Below are positions 36,149 through 43,379 of a stretch of DNA of 64,000 nt, piece by piece. The stretch covers positions 248,001 through 312,000 of the forward strand of contig JAGZIW010000001.1 in assembly GCA_018366035.1 (NCBI GenBank). Reading direction: 5' to 3'. The notes below the pieces were generated by a model that was not told the origin of the DNA, did no database searches, and saw only the letters and a list, made by a program, of their open reading frames with translations. Position numbers and translations under genes: made by a program. The DNA comes from Butyricicoccus pullicaecorum. Lineage in GTDB: Bacteria > Bacillota > Clostridia > Oscillospirales > Butyricicoccaceae. Every line of letters starts with the position of its first letter. Positions within the stretch are counted from its first letter, which is position 1.

Positions 36149-37978
36149 TTGAAGAAAGCAAAAACTGCCGCCACAGAAGTGAAAGGTGATGTTCGCATTC
36201 AGGAATTTCTGGATATGATCGCCCCCTCTGTGATCAAATTTGAAACGGATCATTTCATTTGTGGCAACACATATCGCTGTGTGTGGGCGTTGAGAGAATA
36301 CCCAACTGCAACGGATGAACAGGCTATCCTGTCTCATCTCGGAGAAAAGGACGGCGTCACCTTACGGATCTATACCCGCCATGTCACTCCGATAGAAGAA
36401 AAGAAAATCATCAGCAACGCCGCCAATAAAAACCGCATGGACCGGAGCAATACCAACGACCTGCAGCAGACAGTACTTGCGGAAAGCAACCTGCAGGACG
36501 TGACCACGATTGTAGCACAGATGCACCGCAACCGTGAACCGCTCCTGCACACGGCTGTGTATCTGGAACTGTGTGCCCATGACTTTGACCAGCTGAAGCT
36601 GCTCCAGACAGAGGTGTTGACCGAGCTTATTCACTCCAAGCTGAATGTGGATCGTCTGATGCTCCGCCAGCAGCAGGGGTTTCAGTGCGTTATGCCCACC
36701 GGTTGGAATCTGTTCCGTGATCAGTTTGAACGGGTGCTTCCTGCCAGCAGCGTAGCAAATCTGTATCCGTTCAATTATTCCGGCAAGACCGATCCGCAGG
36801 GATTCTATATCGGGCGCGACAAGTTCGGCAGCAATGTGCTGGTAGACTTTAACCGCCGCGCCGATGACAAAACCAACGCAAACATCCTGATCCTTGGCAA
36901 CAGCGGTCAGGGCAAAAGCTATCTCTTGAAACTACTGCTGACCAATCTGCGGGAAGCCGGCATGCATGTATGTGCGCTCGATCCTGAGATGGAATATGAG
37001 GATCTCACCAATAATCTTGGCGGCTGTTTCATTGACCTGATGAGTGGAGAGTTTATCATCAACCCGTTGGAGCCAAAAACTTGGGATGAAAACGGCAGCC
37101 CGGAGGACTTGGAAGCGCCGCAGACATTCCGCATTCGTTCCCGTTTATCGCAGCATATCAGTTTTCTCAAAGACTTCTTTCGGACTTATAAAGATTTTAC
37201 GGACCGGGAGATTGATGTGATTGAGATCATGCTCCAGAAGCTGTATACCAAATGGAACATCACAGATCAGACGGACTTCGGAAGATTAACCTCCAACGAC
37301 TATCCGATCCTGTCTGACCTGTATGCATTTATAGAAACGGAATATAAGGAGTTTGATGAGAGTAAACGGCAGCTTTATACTGCCGAGATGCTCCAAAGTA
37401 TTTTATTGGGAATCAACTCCATGTGTGTGGGTGCGGAGAGTAAATTCTTTAATGGTCACACGAATATTACCGATTCCAGCTTTGTGACTTTTGGTGTCAA
37501 GGGGCTGTTGCAGGCCAGCAAGAGCTTGAAAAATGCGCTTCTCTTCAATGTGCTGTCTTTTATGAGCAATGAACTTCTGACAGAGGGCAACACGGCGGCA
37601 AGCCTGGATGAGTTCTATTTGTTCCTTACCAACCTGACCGCGGTGGAATATGTCCGCAACTTTATGAAACGTGTGCGAAAGAAAGACTCTGCTGTGATCA
37701 TCGCCAGTCAGAATCTGGAGGACTTTAATCTGGATGGTGTCAAAGAATACACCAAACCGCTGTTCTCCATCCCTACCCATCAGTTCCTGTTCAATGCAGG
37801 AAGTATTGATGCCAGATTTTATACGGACACCCTGCAGTTGGAGGAAAGTGAATATAATCTGATCCGCTATCCGCAGCGCGGGGTGTGTCTGTATAAATGC
37901 GGAAATGAACGATACAACCTGATGGTGACTGCTCCGGAGCATAAGGCCAGACTGTTCGGAAAGGCTGGTGGCCGTTAA
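36149..37978 (+). CDS. VirB4-family T4SS ATPase
   Basis: 609 residues from a TTG with AGGAGGTG upstream. The N-terminal 240 residues form the usual VirB4 domain; GNSGQGKSYLLK near 250 is the Walker A. LDPEMEYEDLTNNLGG and SLDEFYLFLTNLTAVEYVRN (Walker B with DE) and VIIASQNLEDF follow, the standard TraE/VirB4 order. It energises pilus and channel assembly at the inner membrane. Followed by the amidoligase gene after 15 bases. Confidence 0.93.
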   Translation: MKKAKTAATEVKGDVRIQEFLDMIAPSVIKFETDHFICGNTYRCVWALREYPTATDEQAILSHLGEKDGVTLRIYTRHVTPIEEKKIISNAANKNRMDRSNTNDLQQTVLAESNLQDVTTIVAQMHRNREPLLHTAVYLELCAHDFDQLKLLQTEVLTELIHSKLNVDRLMLRQQQGFQCVMPTGWNLFRDQFERVLPASSVANLYPFNYSGKTDPQGFYIGRDKFGSNVLVDFNRRADDKTNANILILGNSGQGKSYLLKLLLTNLREAGMHVCALDPEMEYEDLTNNLGGCFIDLMSGEFIINPLEPKTWDENGSPEDLEAPQTFRIRSRLSQHISFLKDFFRTYKDFTDREIDVIEIMLQKLYTKWNITDQTDFGRLTSNDYPILSDLYAFIETEYKEFDESKRQLYTAEMLQSILLGINSMCVGAESKFFNGHTNITDSSFVTFGVKGLLQASKSLKNALLFNVLSFMSNELLTEGNTAASLDEFYLFLTNLTAVEYVRNFMKRVRKKDSAVIIASQNLEDFNLDGVKEYTKPLFSIPTHQFLFNAGSIDARFYTDTLQLEESEYNLIRYPQRGVCLYKCGNERYNLMVTAPEHKARLFGKAGGR

Positions 37979-37993
37979 TGGAGGTGACAGCCT

Positions 37994-39034
37994 ATGGATC
38001 TCAGAGAGCAGCGGTTTGGGATTGAAATTGAAATGACCGGCATCACAAGAGAAAAAGCCGCAGAGGTAACAGCCGAATATTTCGGTACACAGACACATTA
38101 TGTCGGAACCTATTATGACACCTATGCAGCCGTAGACAGTCAGGGACGGCAGTGGAAGTTTATGAGTGATGCCAGTATCACAGCACAACGGAAAGCAGAC
38201 GGACAAAGAGTCGATGCGGGAAAGGAATACCGCACGGAAATGGTCAGCCCGATCTGTACCTATGAGGATATCGTACCGATTCAGGAAATTATCCGGAAGT
38301 TGAAAGAATACGGGGCTATCACAAATAAAAGCTGCGGCATCCATGTGCATATCGATGCATCTCCCTTTGATGCAAGGAAGCTGAGAAATATCACCAACAT
38401 TATGGCTGCCAAAGAGGATCTGATTTATAAAGCACTCAATGTATCTGTGGATCGCCAGCACCGCTGGTGCAGACCGGTGGATCAGAGATTTTTGGAAGAA
38501 CTCAACCGGAGGCGTCCGGCTTCCATGCAGGATGTGGAGCGGATCTGGTATGACGGACCAAGCCGCAGCTACGAGCATTATGATGACAGCCGGTATCACT
38601 GTCTGAATCTTCACTCTGTTTTCCAGAAAGGAACAGTGGAATTTCGTCTGTTCAATGGGACGCTCCATGCAGGAAAGATTAAAGCGTACATTCAGTTTTG
38701 TCTGGCGATTGGCGCCCAGGCGCTCAACCAAAGCTGTGCCAGCCGGCAGAAAACACAGACCACCAATGAGAAATATACGTTTCGTACCTGGCTGCTCAGG
38801 CTCGGACTGAATGGCGATGAGTTCGCAACCGCAAGACAGCATCTGCTTGCAAATCTGGACGGCTGTATCGCGTGGCGAGATCCGGCTCAGGCAGAAGCTC
38901 AAAAAGAACGGATGCGGCAGAAAAAGGAAAAGGAACGGCAGCAAGCCCAACAGTTGTCGAACCCACCTGCTCGTGAGCAGGAACATGAGACAGCCGAGGA
39001 AGAAATATCCCCGGCTTTTTGTATGCGTATGTAA
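37994..39034 (+). CDS. Amidoligase family protein
   Basis: 346 residues, SD GGAGGTG. FGIEIEMTG (8-16), CGIHVHID (near 115) and VEFRLFNGTL (near 215) are the hallmark motifs of the Amidoligase_2 family, ATP-grasp-independent ligases of the glutamine-synthetase-like fold that form amide bonds between amino or carboxyl groups. The C-terminal 70 residues are Lys/Gln/Glu-rich and probably disordered. The next gene is a gamma-glutamylcyclotransferase, a neighbour seen in other amidoligase loci. Substrate unknown; possibly peptide or cell-wall modification during transfer. Confidence 0.82.
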   Translation: MDLREQRFGIEIEMTGITREKAAEVTAEYFGTQTHYVGTYYDTYAAVDSQGRQWKFMSDASITAQRKADGQRVDAGKEYRTEMVSPICTYEDIVPIQEIIRKLKEYGAITNKSCGIHVHIDASPFDARKLRNITNIMAAKEDLIYKALNVSVDRQHRWCRPVDQRFLEELNRRRPASMQDVERIWYDGPSRSYEHYDDSRYHCLNLHSVFQKGTVEFRLFNGTLHAGKIKAYIQFCLAIGAQALNQSCASRQKTQTTNEKYTFRTWLLRLGLNGDEFATARQHLLANLDGCIAWRDPAQAEAQKERMRQKKEKERQQAQQLSNPPAREQEHETAEEEISPAFCMRM

Positions 39035-39046
39035 AGGAGAAAACGA

Positions 39047-39559
39047 ATGAACAGAAAACCAACTTTGTATATTGCCTATGGCAGCAACCTGAATCTGCCG
39101 CAGATGGCACATCGATGTCCGACTGCGGAAGTGGTCGGAGCAAGTCAGCTACAAGATTATGAACTCCTGTTTCGCGGCAGCCGCCGAAGCGCCGTGGCTA
39201 CGGTGGAACCGAAAGAAGGCAGTACGGTGCCTGTACTTCTATGGAGAATCCAAGAGAGGGATGAAGTTTCTCTCGACCTTTATGAAGGCTATCCTCGTCT
39301 CTATAATAAGCAGATGATGGATGTGGAACTGGATGGAAAGACTGTGTCCGCAATGGCGTATATTATGACTCCCGGACATGAATTTGGAATCCCCTCTGAC
39401 TATTATGTCGATACCATTTGGCAGGGATATGTGTCTGCAGGATTTGATACGCAGATATTAGAGGATGCCGTGGAAAAGGCAATTAATCTGGCACGGCATC
39501 AAGAACAACAGGAAACGATGGGACAGACCTCCCTGTTTGGAATGGATGGAATCAAATAA
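39047..39559 (+). CDS. Gamma-glutamylcyclotransferase (AIG2-like) family protein
   Basis: 170 residues. AYGSNL (10-15) forms the characteristic YGSN loop and LYEGYPRLY carries the conserved acidic residue of the EGYP motif, which acts as general acid/base in this family. They release 5-oxoproline from gamma-glutamyl amines. It follows the amidoligase gene by 12 bases, so the pair may make and break gamma-glutamyl amide linkages. The tail TSLFGMDGIK is short and basic-poor. Confidence 0.85.
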   Translation: MNRKPTLYIAYGSNLNLPQMAHRCPTAEVVGASQLQDYELLFRGSRRSAVATVEPKEGSTVPVLLWRIQERDEVSLDLYEGYPRLYNKQMMDVELDGKTVSAMAYIMTPGHEFGIPSDYYVDTIWQGYVSAGFDTQILEDAVEKAINLARHQEQQETMGQTSLFGMDGIK

Positions 39560-39562
39560 AAC

Positions 39563-39590
39563 AGCCGTACCCGGACGGATACGGCTTAAT
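39563..39590. terminator. Bidirectional terminator between the cyclotransferase and XRE genes
   Basis: AGCCGTA (39563-39569) pairs with TACGGCT (39580-39586) around CCG/CGG, followed by TTAATT. It sits between two convergent genes. Confidence 0.7.
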
Positions 39591-39921
39591 TCTCAGAGAG
39601 ATGTATGGATTTCACATAGGCTGCCAGCAGCTCCTCTACATGAGGAAGATATTTGGGATCAAGCCCTGAAAGAAGTTCCGCTACCCTCATATAGTCAAAC
39701 GTGTCAGCAGTGCCAAACAGGATATAGTCGGCAGAAAGACCGAGAACTTTGCAAAGTTTCATCAGTGTGGAAGCGGAGAAACCCTTCGTTCCAAGCTCTA
39801 CATCTGACAAAAAGGATGGGGACATTTCCGCCTGTTCCGCAACGTACTCTCTGCTGTAGCCTAACATTTCACGCTTTTCACGGATACGCATTCCAATACT
39901 GCTGTCATATTTTTTCGTCAT
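39586..39921 (-). CDS. XRE-family transcriptional regulator
   Basis: 111 residues on the minus strand, convergent with the cyclotransferase gene. The helix-turn-helix is RIREKREMLGYSREYVAEQA with the recognition part PSFLSDVELGTKGFSASTLM. The C-terminal helix probably dimerises. Its promoter region faces the plus-strand promoter at 39993 and holds three CAATAG repeats, so it likely represses both itself and the cell-wall hydrolase gene. Confidence 0.85.
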   Translation of the reverse strand: MTKKYDSSIGMRIREKREMLGYSREYVAEQAEMSPSFLSDVELGTKGFSASTLMKLCKVLGLSADYILFGTADTFDYMRVAELLSGLDPKYLPHVEELLAAYVKSIHLSEN

Positions 39922-39947
39922 GGTTTCACCGCCTTCATCCTCAATAA

Positions 39948-39990
39948 CAATAGTTTATCCTACTCAATAGCATATAAACATCATCAATAG
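39948..39990. promoter_or_regulatory. Three CAATAG repeats in the divergent control region
   Basis: CAATAG occurs at 39948-39953, 39965-39970 and 39985-39990, with a further CAATAA at 39942. The last copy is part of TCAATAGAGTTGA, an inverted TCAA/TTGA. The set sits between the two start points and is a likely XRE operator. Confidence 0.5.
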
Positions 39991-39992
39991 AG

Positions 39993-40021
39993 TTGAGAAA
40001 AACACCTCAAAAGAGTATAAT
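39993..40021 (+). promoter_or_regulatory. Promoter of the NlpC/P60 gene region
   Basis: TTGAGA (39993-39998), exactly 17 bases, TATAAT (40016-40021). The third CAATAG repeat touches the -35. Confidence 0.8.
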
Positions 40022-40047
40022 GAGTATCAGAAATACAGGATGAAGGA

Positions 40048-40146
40048 ATGAGAAAGATGAAAGAGAATGCGATGAGGAAACCATGCTGCAGATTGGACAC
40101 ATTGGAAATCACCAGAGAAAAACAGACAAATAAGACAATCAAATAG
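40048..40146 (+). CDS. 32-residue leader-type ORF
   Basis: ATG at 40048 with GATGAAGGA just upstream; stop at 40146. The peptide is basic with a double cysteine (MRKPCCRLDTLEITREKQ). It is followed by a weak AGCC/GGCT hairpin and then the SD of the NlpC/P60 gene. It may be a small gene or a regulatory leader; no family recognised. Confidence 0.4.
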   Translation: MRKMKENAMRKPCCRLDTLEITREKQTNKTIK

Positions 40147-40197
40147 AGCCGCTTCTTCGGGGCTTTGTTTGTGATGTCCCGAAAGGAGGAATCGCCT

Positions 40198-41220
40198 ATG
40201 GCAGCACCAGCGGCTGTGCTTGCAGTAAAAGCGGCACTTGTCGCAGCAACCGATCAAAGAGCCAGAACCGCTGTCCTTTCCGTGGTGGCGGCCGTGCTGA
40301 CACCTTTTATTTTGATTATCGTGGTTCTGCTGTGTACCTTGTCGGGTACCGCAAATCACAACAATGCCGCTGTGGATTTGACTTTCCACGGCGGCTATTT
40401 ATCTTCCGAGATGCCTGCGGAGTACCGGATGTATATTGAAAAAATGCGGGAAAGTTTTTCTGACTTGGACGAGGTGCTGACCGAGATTAATGGAATGTGT
40501 GAGGATGGGGCGGTTGATGATTACCGGGTAAAGGCCATTTTTTATGCTCTGTTCTTCGGCGCGGATCAGCCCAGAATGAGTGATGAGGATTATAAAACTT
40601 TCGCAGACTGTTTTGTAACCTACGAGGAACGGCAGAATGAGGACGGAAACTCATATACCGTGGCAGTACCGATTACAAATTTAGAAACCATATACAGTAA
40701 CTTGGAGTCTGTGCTAAATCGGGTAATTACACCGGAAGATAAGAGCAATGCACAGAGGATTTATACACAAGCAAAATACGGTTCTGCCGGCGGAGGTGAA
40801 GGCGGAAATGGTCTGCCGCCCGGAATCGCAATGGGAGACGGCAGCTTTAAAGCGCTCATGGAGGAAGCTACAAAGTATATCGGCTGGCCGTATGTGTGGG
40901 GCGGAAGTTCCCCAAGCACCAGCTTTGACTGCAGCGGGTATGTGTGCTGGGTATATACTCAATCCGGTGTTTATAACCTTCCCCGCACGACAGCTCAGGG
41001 AATCTTCGACCAGTGTTCTGTGGTTTCCCGTGAGGAAGCCAAGCCCGGTGACCTGATATTTTTTACCGGTACCTATGCTTCCGGCAGTCCGGTCAGTCAT
41101 ATTGGGATTTATGTAGGAGAAAATCAGATGCTGCACTGCGGAGATCCGATCGGTTATGCAAATATTGATTCGGCCTATTGGTCAAGCCATTTTTATGCGA
41201 TGGGCAGACTGCCCGGTTAG
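40198..41220 (+). CDS. C40-family (NlpC/P60) cell-wall hydrolase, VirB1-like
   Basis: 340 residues from the ATG at 40198 (AAAGGAGG upstream). An Ala-rich start with one membrane helix (VAAVLTPFILIIVVLLCTL), a coiled middle domain, and the catalytic C40 domain from about residue 220. The nucleophile is in FDCSGYVCWVY, the histidine in SHIGIYVG, and YVWGGSSP is typical. It opens the peptidoglycan for the transfer machine, the role of Orf14/VirB1 in Gram-positive conjugation. Confidence 0.9.
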   Translation: MAAPAAVLAVKAALVAATDQRARTAVLSVVAAVLTPFILIIVVLLCTLSGTANHNNAAVDLTFHGGYLSSEMPAEYRMYIEKMRESFSDLDEVLTEINGMCEDGAVDDYRVKAIFYALFFGADQPRMSDEDYKTFADCFVTYEERQNEDGNSYTVAVPITNLETIYSNLESVLNRVITPEDKSNAQRIYTQAKYGSAGGGEGGNGLPPGIAMGDGSFKALMEEATKYIGWPYVWGGSSPSTSFDCSGYVCWVYTQSGVYNLPRTTAQGIFDQCSVVSREEAKPGDLIFFTGTYASGSPVSHIGIYVGENQMLHCGDPIGYANIDSAYWSSHFYAMGRLPG

Positions 41221-41230
41221 GAGGATGTAC

Positions 41231-41824
41231 ATGAAAAGTGCTTTTGAACACAAGCCTGAATTGAGATTATCTGAATTTGTGATTGAAAAAACAGTCCGAA
41301 TTCCTGACGAAGATTTTGAAAAAATGCTGCGCCGCCCGATGGATGGGCAGCCATTCATTGCAGAAAATATGGATTTGATGTATCAGGATGACGATGACGT
41401 GTTCCATTGCATTCTGGTGACCGGAACGGATCGGACAGACGGGATACTGGTGGAAAGCGAGGGGTATGGCTATGCCCGATACGCATCCTATGTACCGGAA
41501 ATTTCTGCATTGGGTTACCCTTCTCTGGTCGGATGGAATCGGAAATTGATGTCTGCCGCAGACCTGATTATGGAAGCCGGCATCAACCGGAGTGAAAGCA
41601 GTAAATGGAGATTGACCTATGAAGAACTGGAAAAGCAGACCGGGCTGTGCCTAAAGGAACAGCCTTTTTTGAGAGAACTGCTGCGGGATATGCTGCTGTG
41701 TGATAGAAGGGCAGTATCGGAATTGTGCTTGGGAGACGATACTCTGGAGGTGATGTACAATCCGGATTTCTATCTGCGTGGTTCAGAAGCACAGGTTGTT
41801 CCCAACACTAAATTTCAATTCTGA
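41231..41824 (+). CDS. DUF6329-like ICE protein
   Basis: 197 residues from the ATG at 41231 (AGGAGGA upstream), 10 bases after the hydrolase. IAENMDLMYQDDDDVFHCIL and LVESEGYGYARYASYVPE form a conserved alpha/beta core; the C-terminus is helical. I place it tentatively with DUF6329 proteins of ICEs. No membrane segment. Function unknown. Confidence 0.55.
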   Translation: MKSAFEHKPELRLSEFVIEKTVRIPDEDFEKMLRRPMDGQPFIAENMDLMYQDDDDVFHCILVTGTDRTDGILVESEGYGYARYASYVPEISALGYPSLVGWNRKLMSAADLIMEAGINRSESSKWRLTYEELEKQTGLCLKEQPFLRELLRDMLLCDRRAVSELCLGDDTLEVMYNPDFYLRGSEAQVVPNTKFQF

Positions 41825-41839
41825 AAGGAGGAATCGTTT

Positions 41840-42100
41840 ATGAAGAATGCAACTTTGACTGTCACATTCAACGCAGAAAAGCTGGATGCTCTGAAGTTTC
41901 ATATGAGCAGAAAGGACACGGATCTGCAGGAAGAACTCAATGATACGGTCCAGAAACTCTATGAAAAATATGTACCGCAGGCAACCCGTGAATATCTGGA
42001 TGATAAAATATCCCGTGAACCAAAGGTACGGGATCGGCCGCGGCGTTCCGTTCGTACCGCAGTTCCTTCCGAAAGCTTCAGCCGTCAGGCGGACTCATAA
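41840..42100 (+). CDS. DUF6103-like small ICE protein
   Basis: 86 residues. The start TLTVTFNAEKLDALKFHMSR and VQKLYEKYVPQATREYLDDK resemble DUF6103 proteins: one strand then long helices, like a ribbon-helix-helix relative. A basic Pro/Arg-rich tail (RDRPRRSVRTAVP) could bind DNA. It is the last gene before the non-coding region that probably holds the transfer origin. Confidence 0.65.
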   Translation: MKNATLTVTFNAEKLDALKFHMSRKDTDLQEELNDTVQKLYEKYVPQATREYLDDKISREPKVRDRPRRSVRTAVPSESFSRQADS

Positions 42101-42532
42101 GACGCTGTACAACTCAAAGAAGGGGCAGCATTATCGCCGGACAGAAGAAGCTGCCATGCACTCGCCCCGTGTTGCCCCCCTGTGTGCCCTTGTGTGGGCT
42201 TTTGCAGGAGGGGGTGGCATCTGTATACCCTTGCAGGTGCTTTTCGGGTTGTTGGGCGAATGTGAGCGAAGTCTGAAAAGTATAGGAAAATCGTGGATAA
42301 GAGCCGATTACGGCGGGAAATTGCAAGGTCGAAAAGTGTGCAGGTTAAAGGGCGGGTGGCTTTAAAAAGCCCCCTCGCCCGATTTACACCGCCCGGCAAA
42401 GCCGTGCGGGGATTTCTCCTGCCACCCGAAAAATCCCGTTTCTAAAATTCAGGTGGCATCTTCCACCGAATCACGGGAAAACAGGAGCTTTTACAGGTGG
42501 CATCCCGCAAAACAGCAGGAAAGGAGGACTTT
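42101..42532 (+). other. Candidate transfer origin (oriT) region
   Basis: About 430 bases without a convincing gene just upstream of the mobilisation genes. It holds GGCAGC/GCTGCC (42124-42155), GTGTGCCCTT (42182-42191), which is one base off the GTGCGCCCTT core of MOBQ/RSF1010-type nick sites, three GGTGGCAT direct repeats (42213, 42452, 42496), the inverted repeat GGTGG-N6-CCACC (42452-42467) and the long hairpin at 42349-42381. The exact nick position cannot be set from sequence alone. Confidence 0.5.
42349..42381 (+). repeat. Long hairpin in the candidate oriT region
   Basis: GGGCGGG-TGGCTTT, AA loop, AAAGCCC-CCTCGCCC form a long GC-rich stem with small internal bulges. Such hairpins are typical of relaxase recognition sites. 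Confidence 0.6.
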
Positions 42533-42946
42533 ATGGGAGGAAATGCAGAAAAGACCAAGTTCTCCATTCGGGTAGATACAGACTTGGTGGAGCTGGCAGA
42601 TACCTATATCCGAAGTTCCACGGTAAAAAACCGGACAGAACTGATCGAGAACGCTCTGCGGTTTTATCTTGGCTTTCTCACGGCGCAGAAGGCGGAAGAT
42701 TATCTGCTGCAGTCGTTGTCATCCGTGATGACAGGAACTGTTCAGGACAGTGAAAACAGACTGGCTCGAATGGATTTTAAAATTGCGGTAGAGCTTTCCA
42801 AACTGTCGCAGGTGATTGCATATTCCCATGAAATTGATGAAGATGCGTTGAAACGGCTGCATCTGAAATGTCTGGAGGAAGTCCGACGAATCAACGGCGC
42901 CATTGATTTTGAAAGTGCATATAAATACCAGAAACGTGAAACCTAA
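42533..42946 (+). CDS. Ribbon-helix-helix relaxosome accessory protein
   Basis: 137 residues from the ATG at 42533 (AAGGAGGA upstream). KFSIRVDTDLVELADTYIRS with NRTELIENALRFYLGF is a CopG-type ribbon-helix-helix. The C-terminal helices (LSKLSQVIAYSHEIDEDALK) are of the kind that contact the relaxase. It lies between the candidate oriT and the relaxase, the usual place for a MobC-like accessory that bends the nick site. Confidence 0.8.
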   Translation: MGGNAEKTKFSIRVDTDLVELADTYIRSSTVKNRTELIENALRFYLGFLTAQKAEDYLLQSLSSVMTGTVQDSENRLARMDFKIAVELSKLSQVIAYSHEIDEDALKRLHLKCLEEVRRINGAIDFESAYKYQKRET

Positions 42947-43031
42947 AGAGTGAGAAAATCTTTGTTGGTTTTGGATATGGATTGTTTCCGGTGATTCGGA
43001 TATGGTTTGTAAAAAGGAGTGGATACACAAC

Positions 43032-43319
43032 ATGGATCAAAAAGATATTTTGGAAACAGTCATCTGTGAGATGACAGAACGCGCACTGGCAATGCGGAGG
43101 GATACCTGTGAAGATGCGGAACAGCAGCTCTATCAAAAAGCGTCCGTTCTCTCCAAGCAAAAACAGGAAGTGCTTCTAAAACTCACGCCGGAGGAACGTC
43201 AGGTGGTGGAAGATTACATTGTCACAATCAATTTAATCGCACAGCATGAGTGTGAGTACCTCTATGTGCAGGGCGCAAAGGACTGCGTAGAGTTGTTAAA
43301 GAAACTTGGTGTGCTGTAA
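43032..43319 (+). CDS. Small ICE protein (DUF6809-like)
   Basis: 95 residues from the ATG at 43032; AAGGAG lies about 12 bases before. Helical, with LTPEERQVVEDYIVTINLIA and AKDCVELLKKLGVL, resembling the DUF6809 group. Not certain. It is followed by a terminator and then the relaxase gene. Confidence 0.55.
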   Translation: MDQKDILETVICEMTERALAMRRDTCEDAEQQLYQKASVLSKQKQEVLLKLTPEERQVVEDYIVTINLIAQHECEYLYVQGAKDCVELLKKLGVL

Positions 43320-43333
43320 CGTATTACAAAGGA

Positions 43334-43360
43334 AGGTCTGCTGCGGCAGATCTTTTTTTT
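43334..43360 (+). terminator. Terminator before the relaxase gene
   Basis: AGGTCTGC (43334-43341) pairs with GCAGATCT (43346-43353, one G-T), then a run of eight T. It ends 20 bases before the relaxase start. Confidence 0.85.
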
Positions 43361-43379
43361 GTTGTAAAGGAATGGTGCT

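Noticed and set aside
37403..39112. Minus-strand ORF of 569 codons opposite VirB4, the amidoligase and the cyclotransferase
   Set aside because: Spans three genuine genes on the other strand and resembles no protein family.
41940..42365. ORF of 141 codons running into the candidate oriT region
   Set aside because: No SD, overlaps the DUF6103-like gene in another frame and then runs through hairpins and repeats; better explained as non-coding transfer origin.
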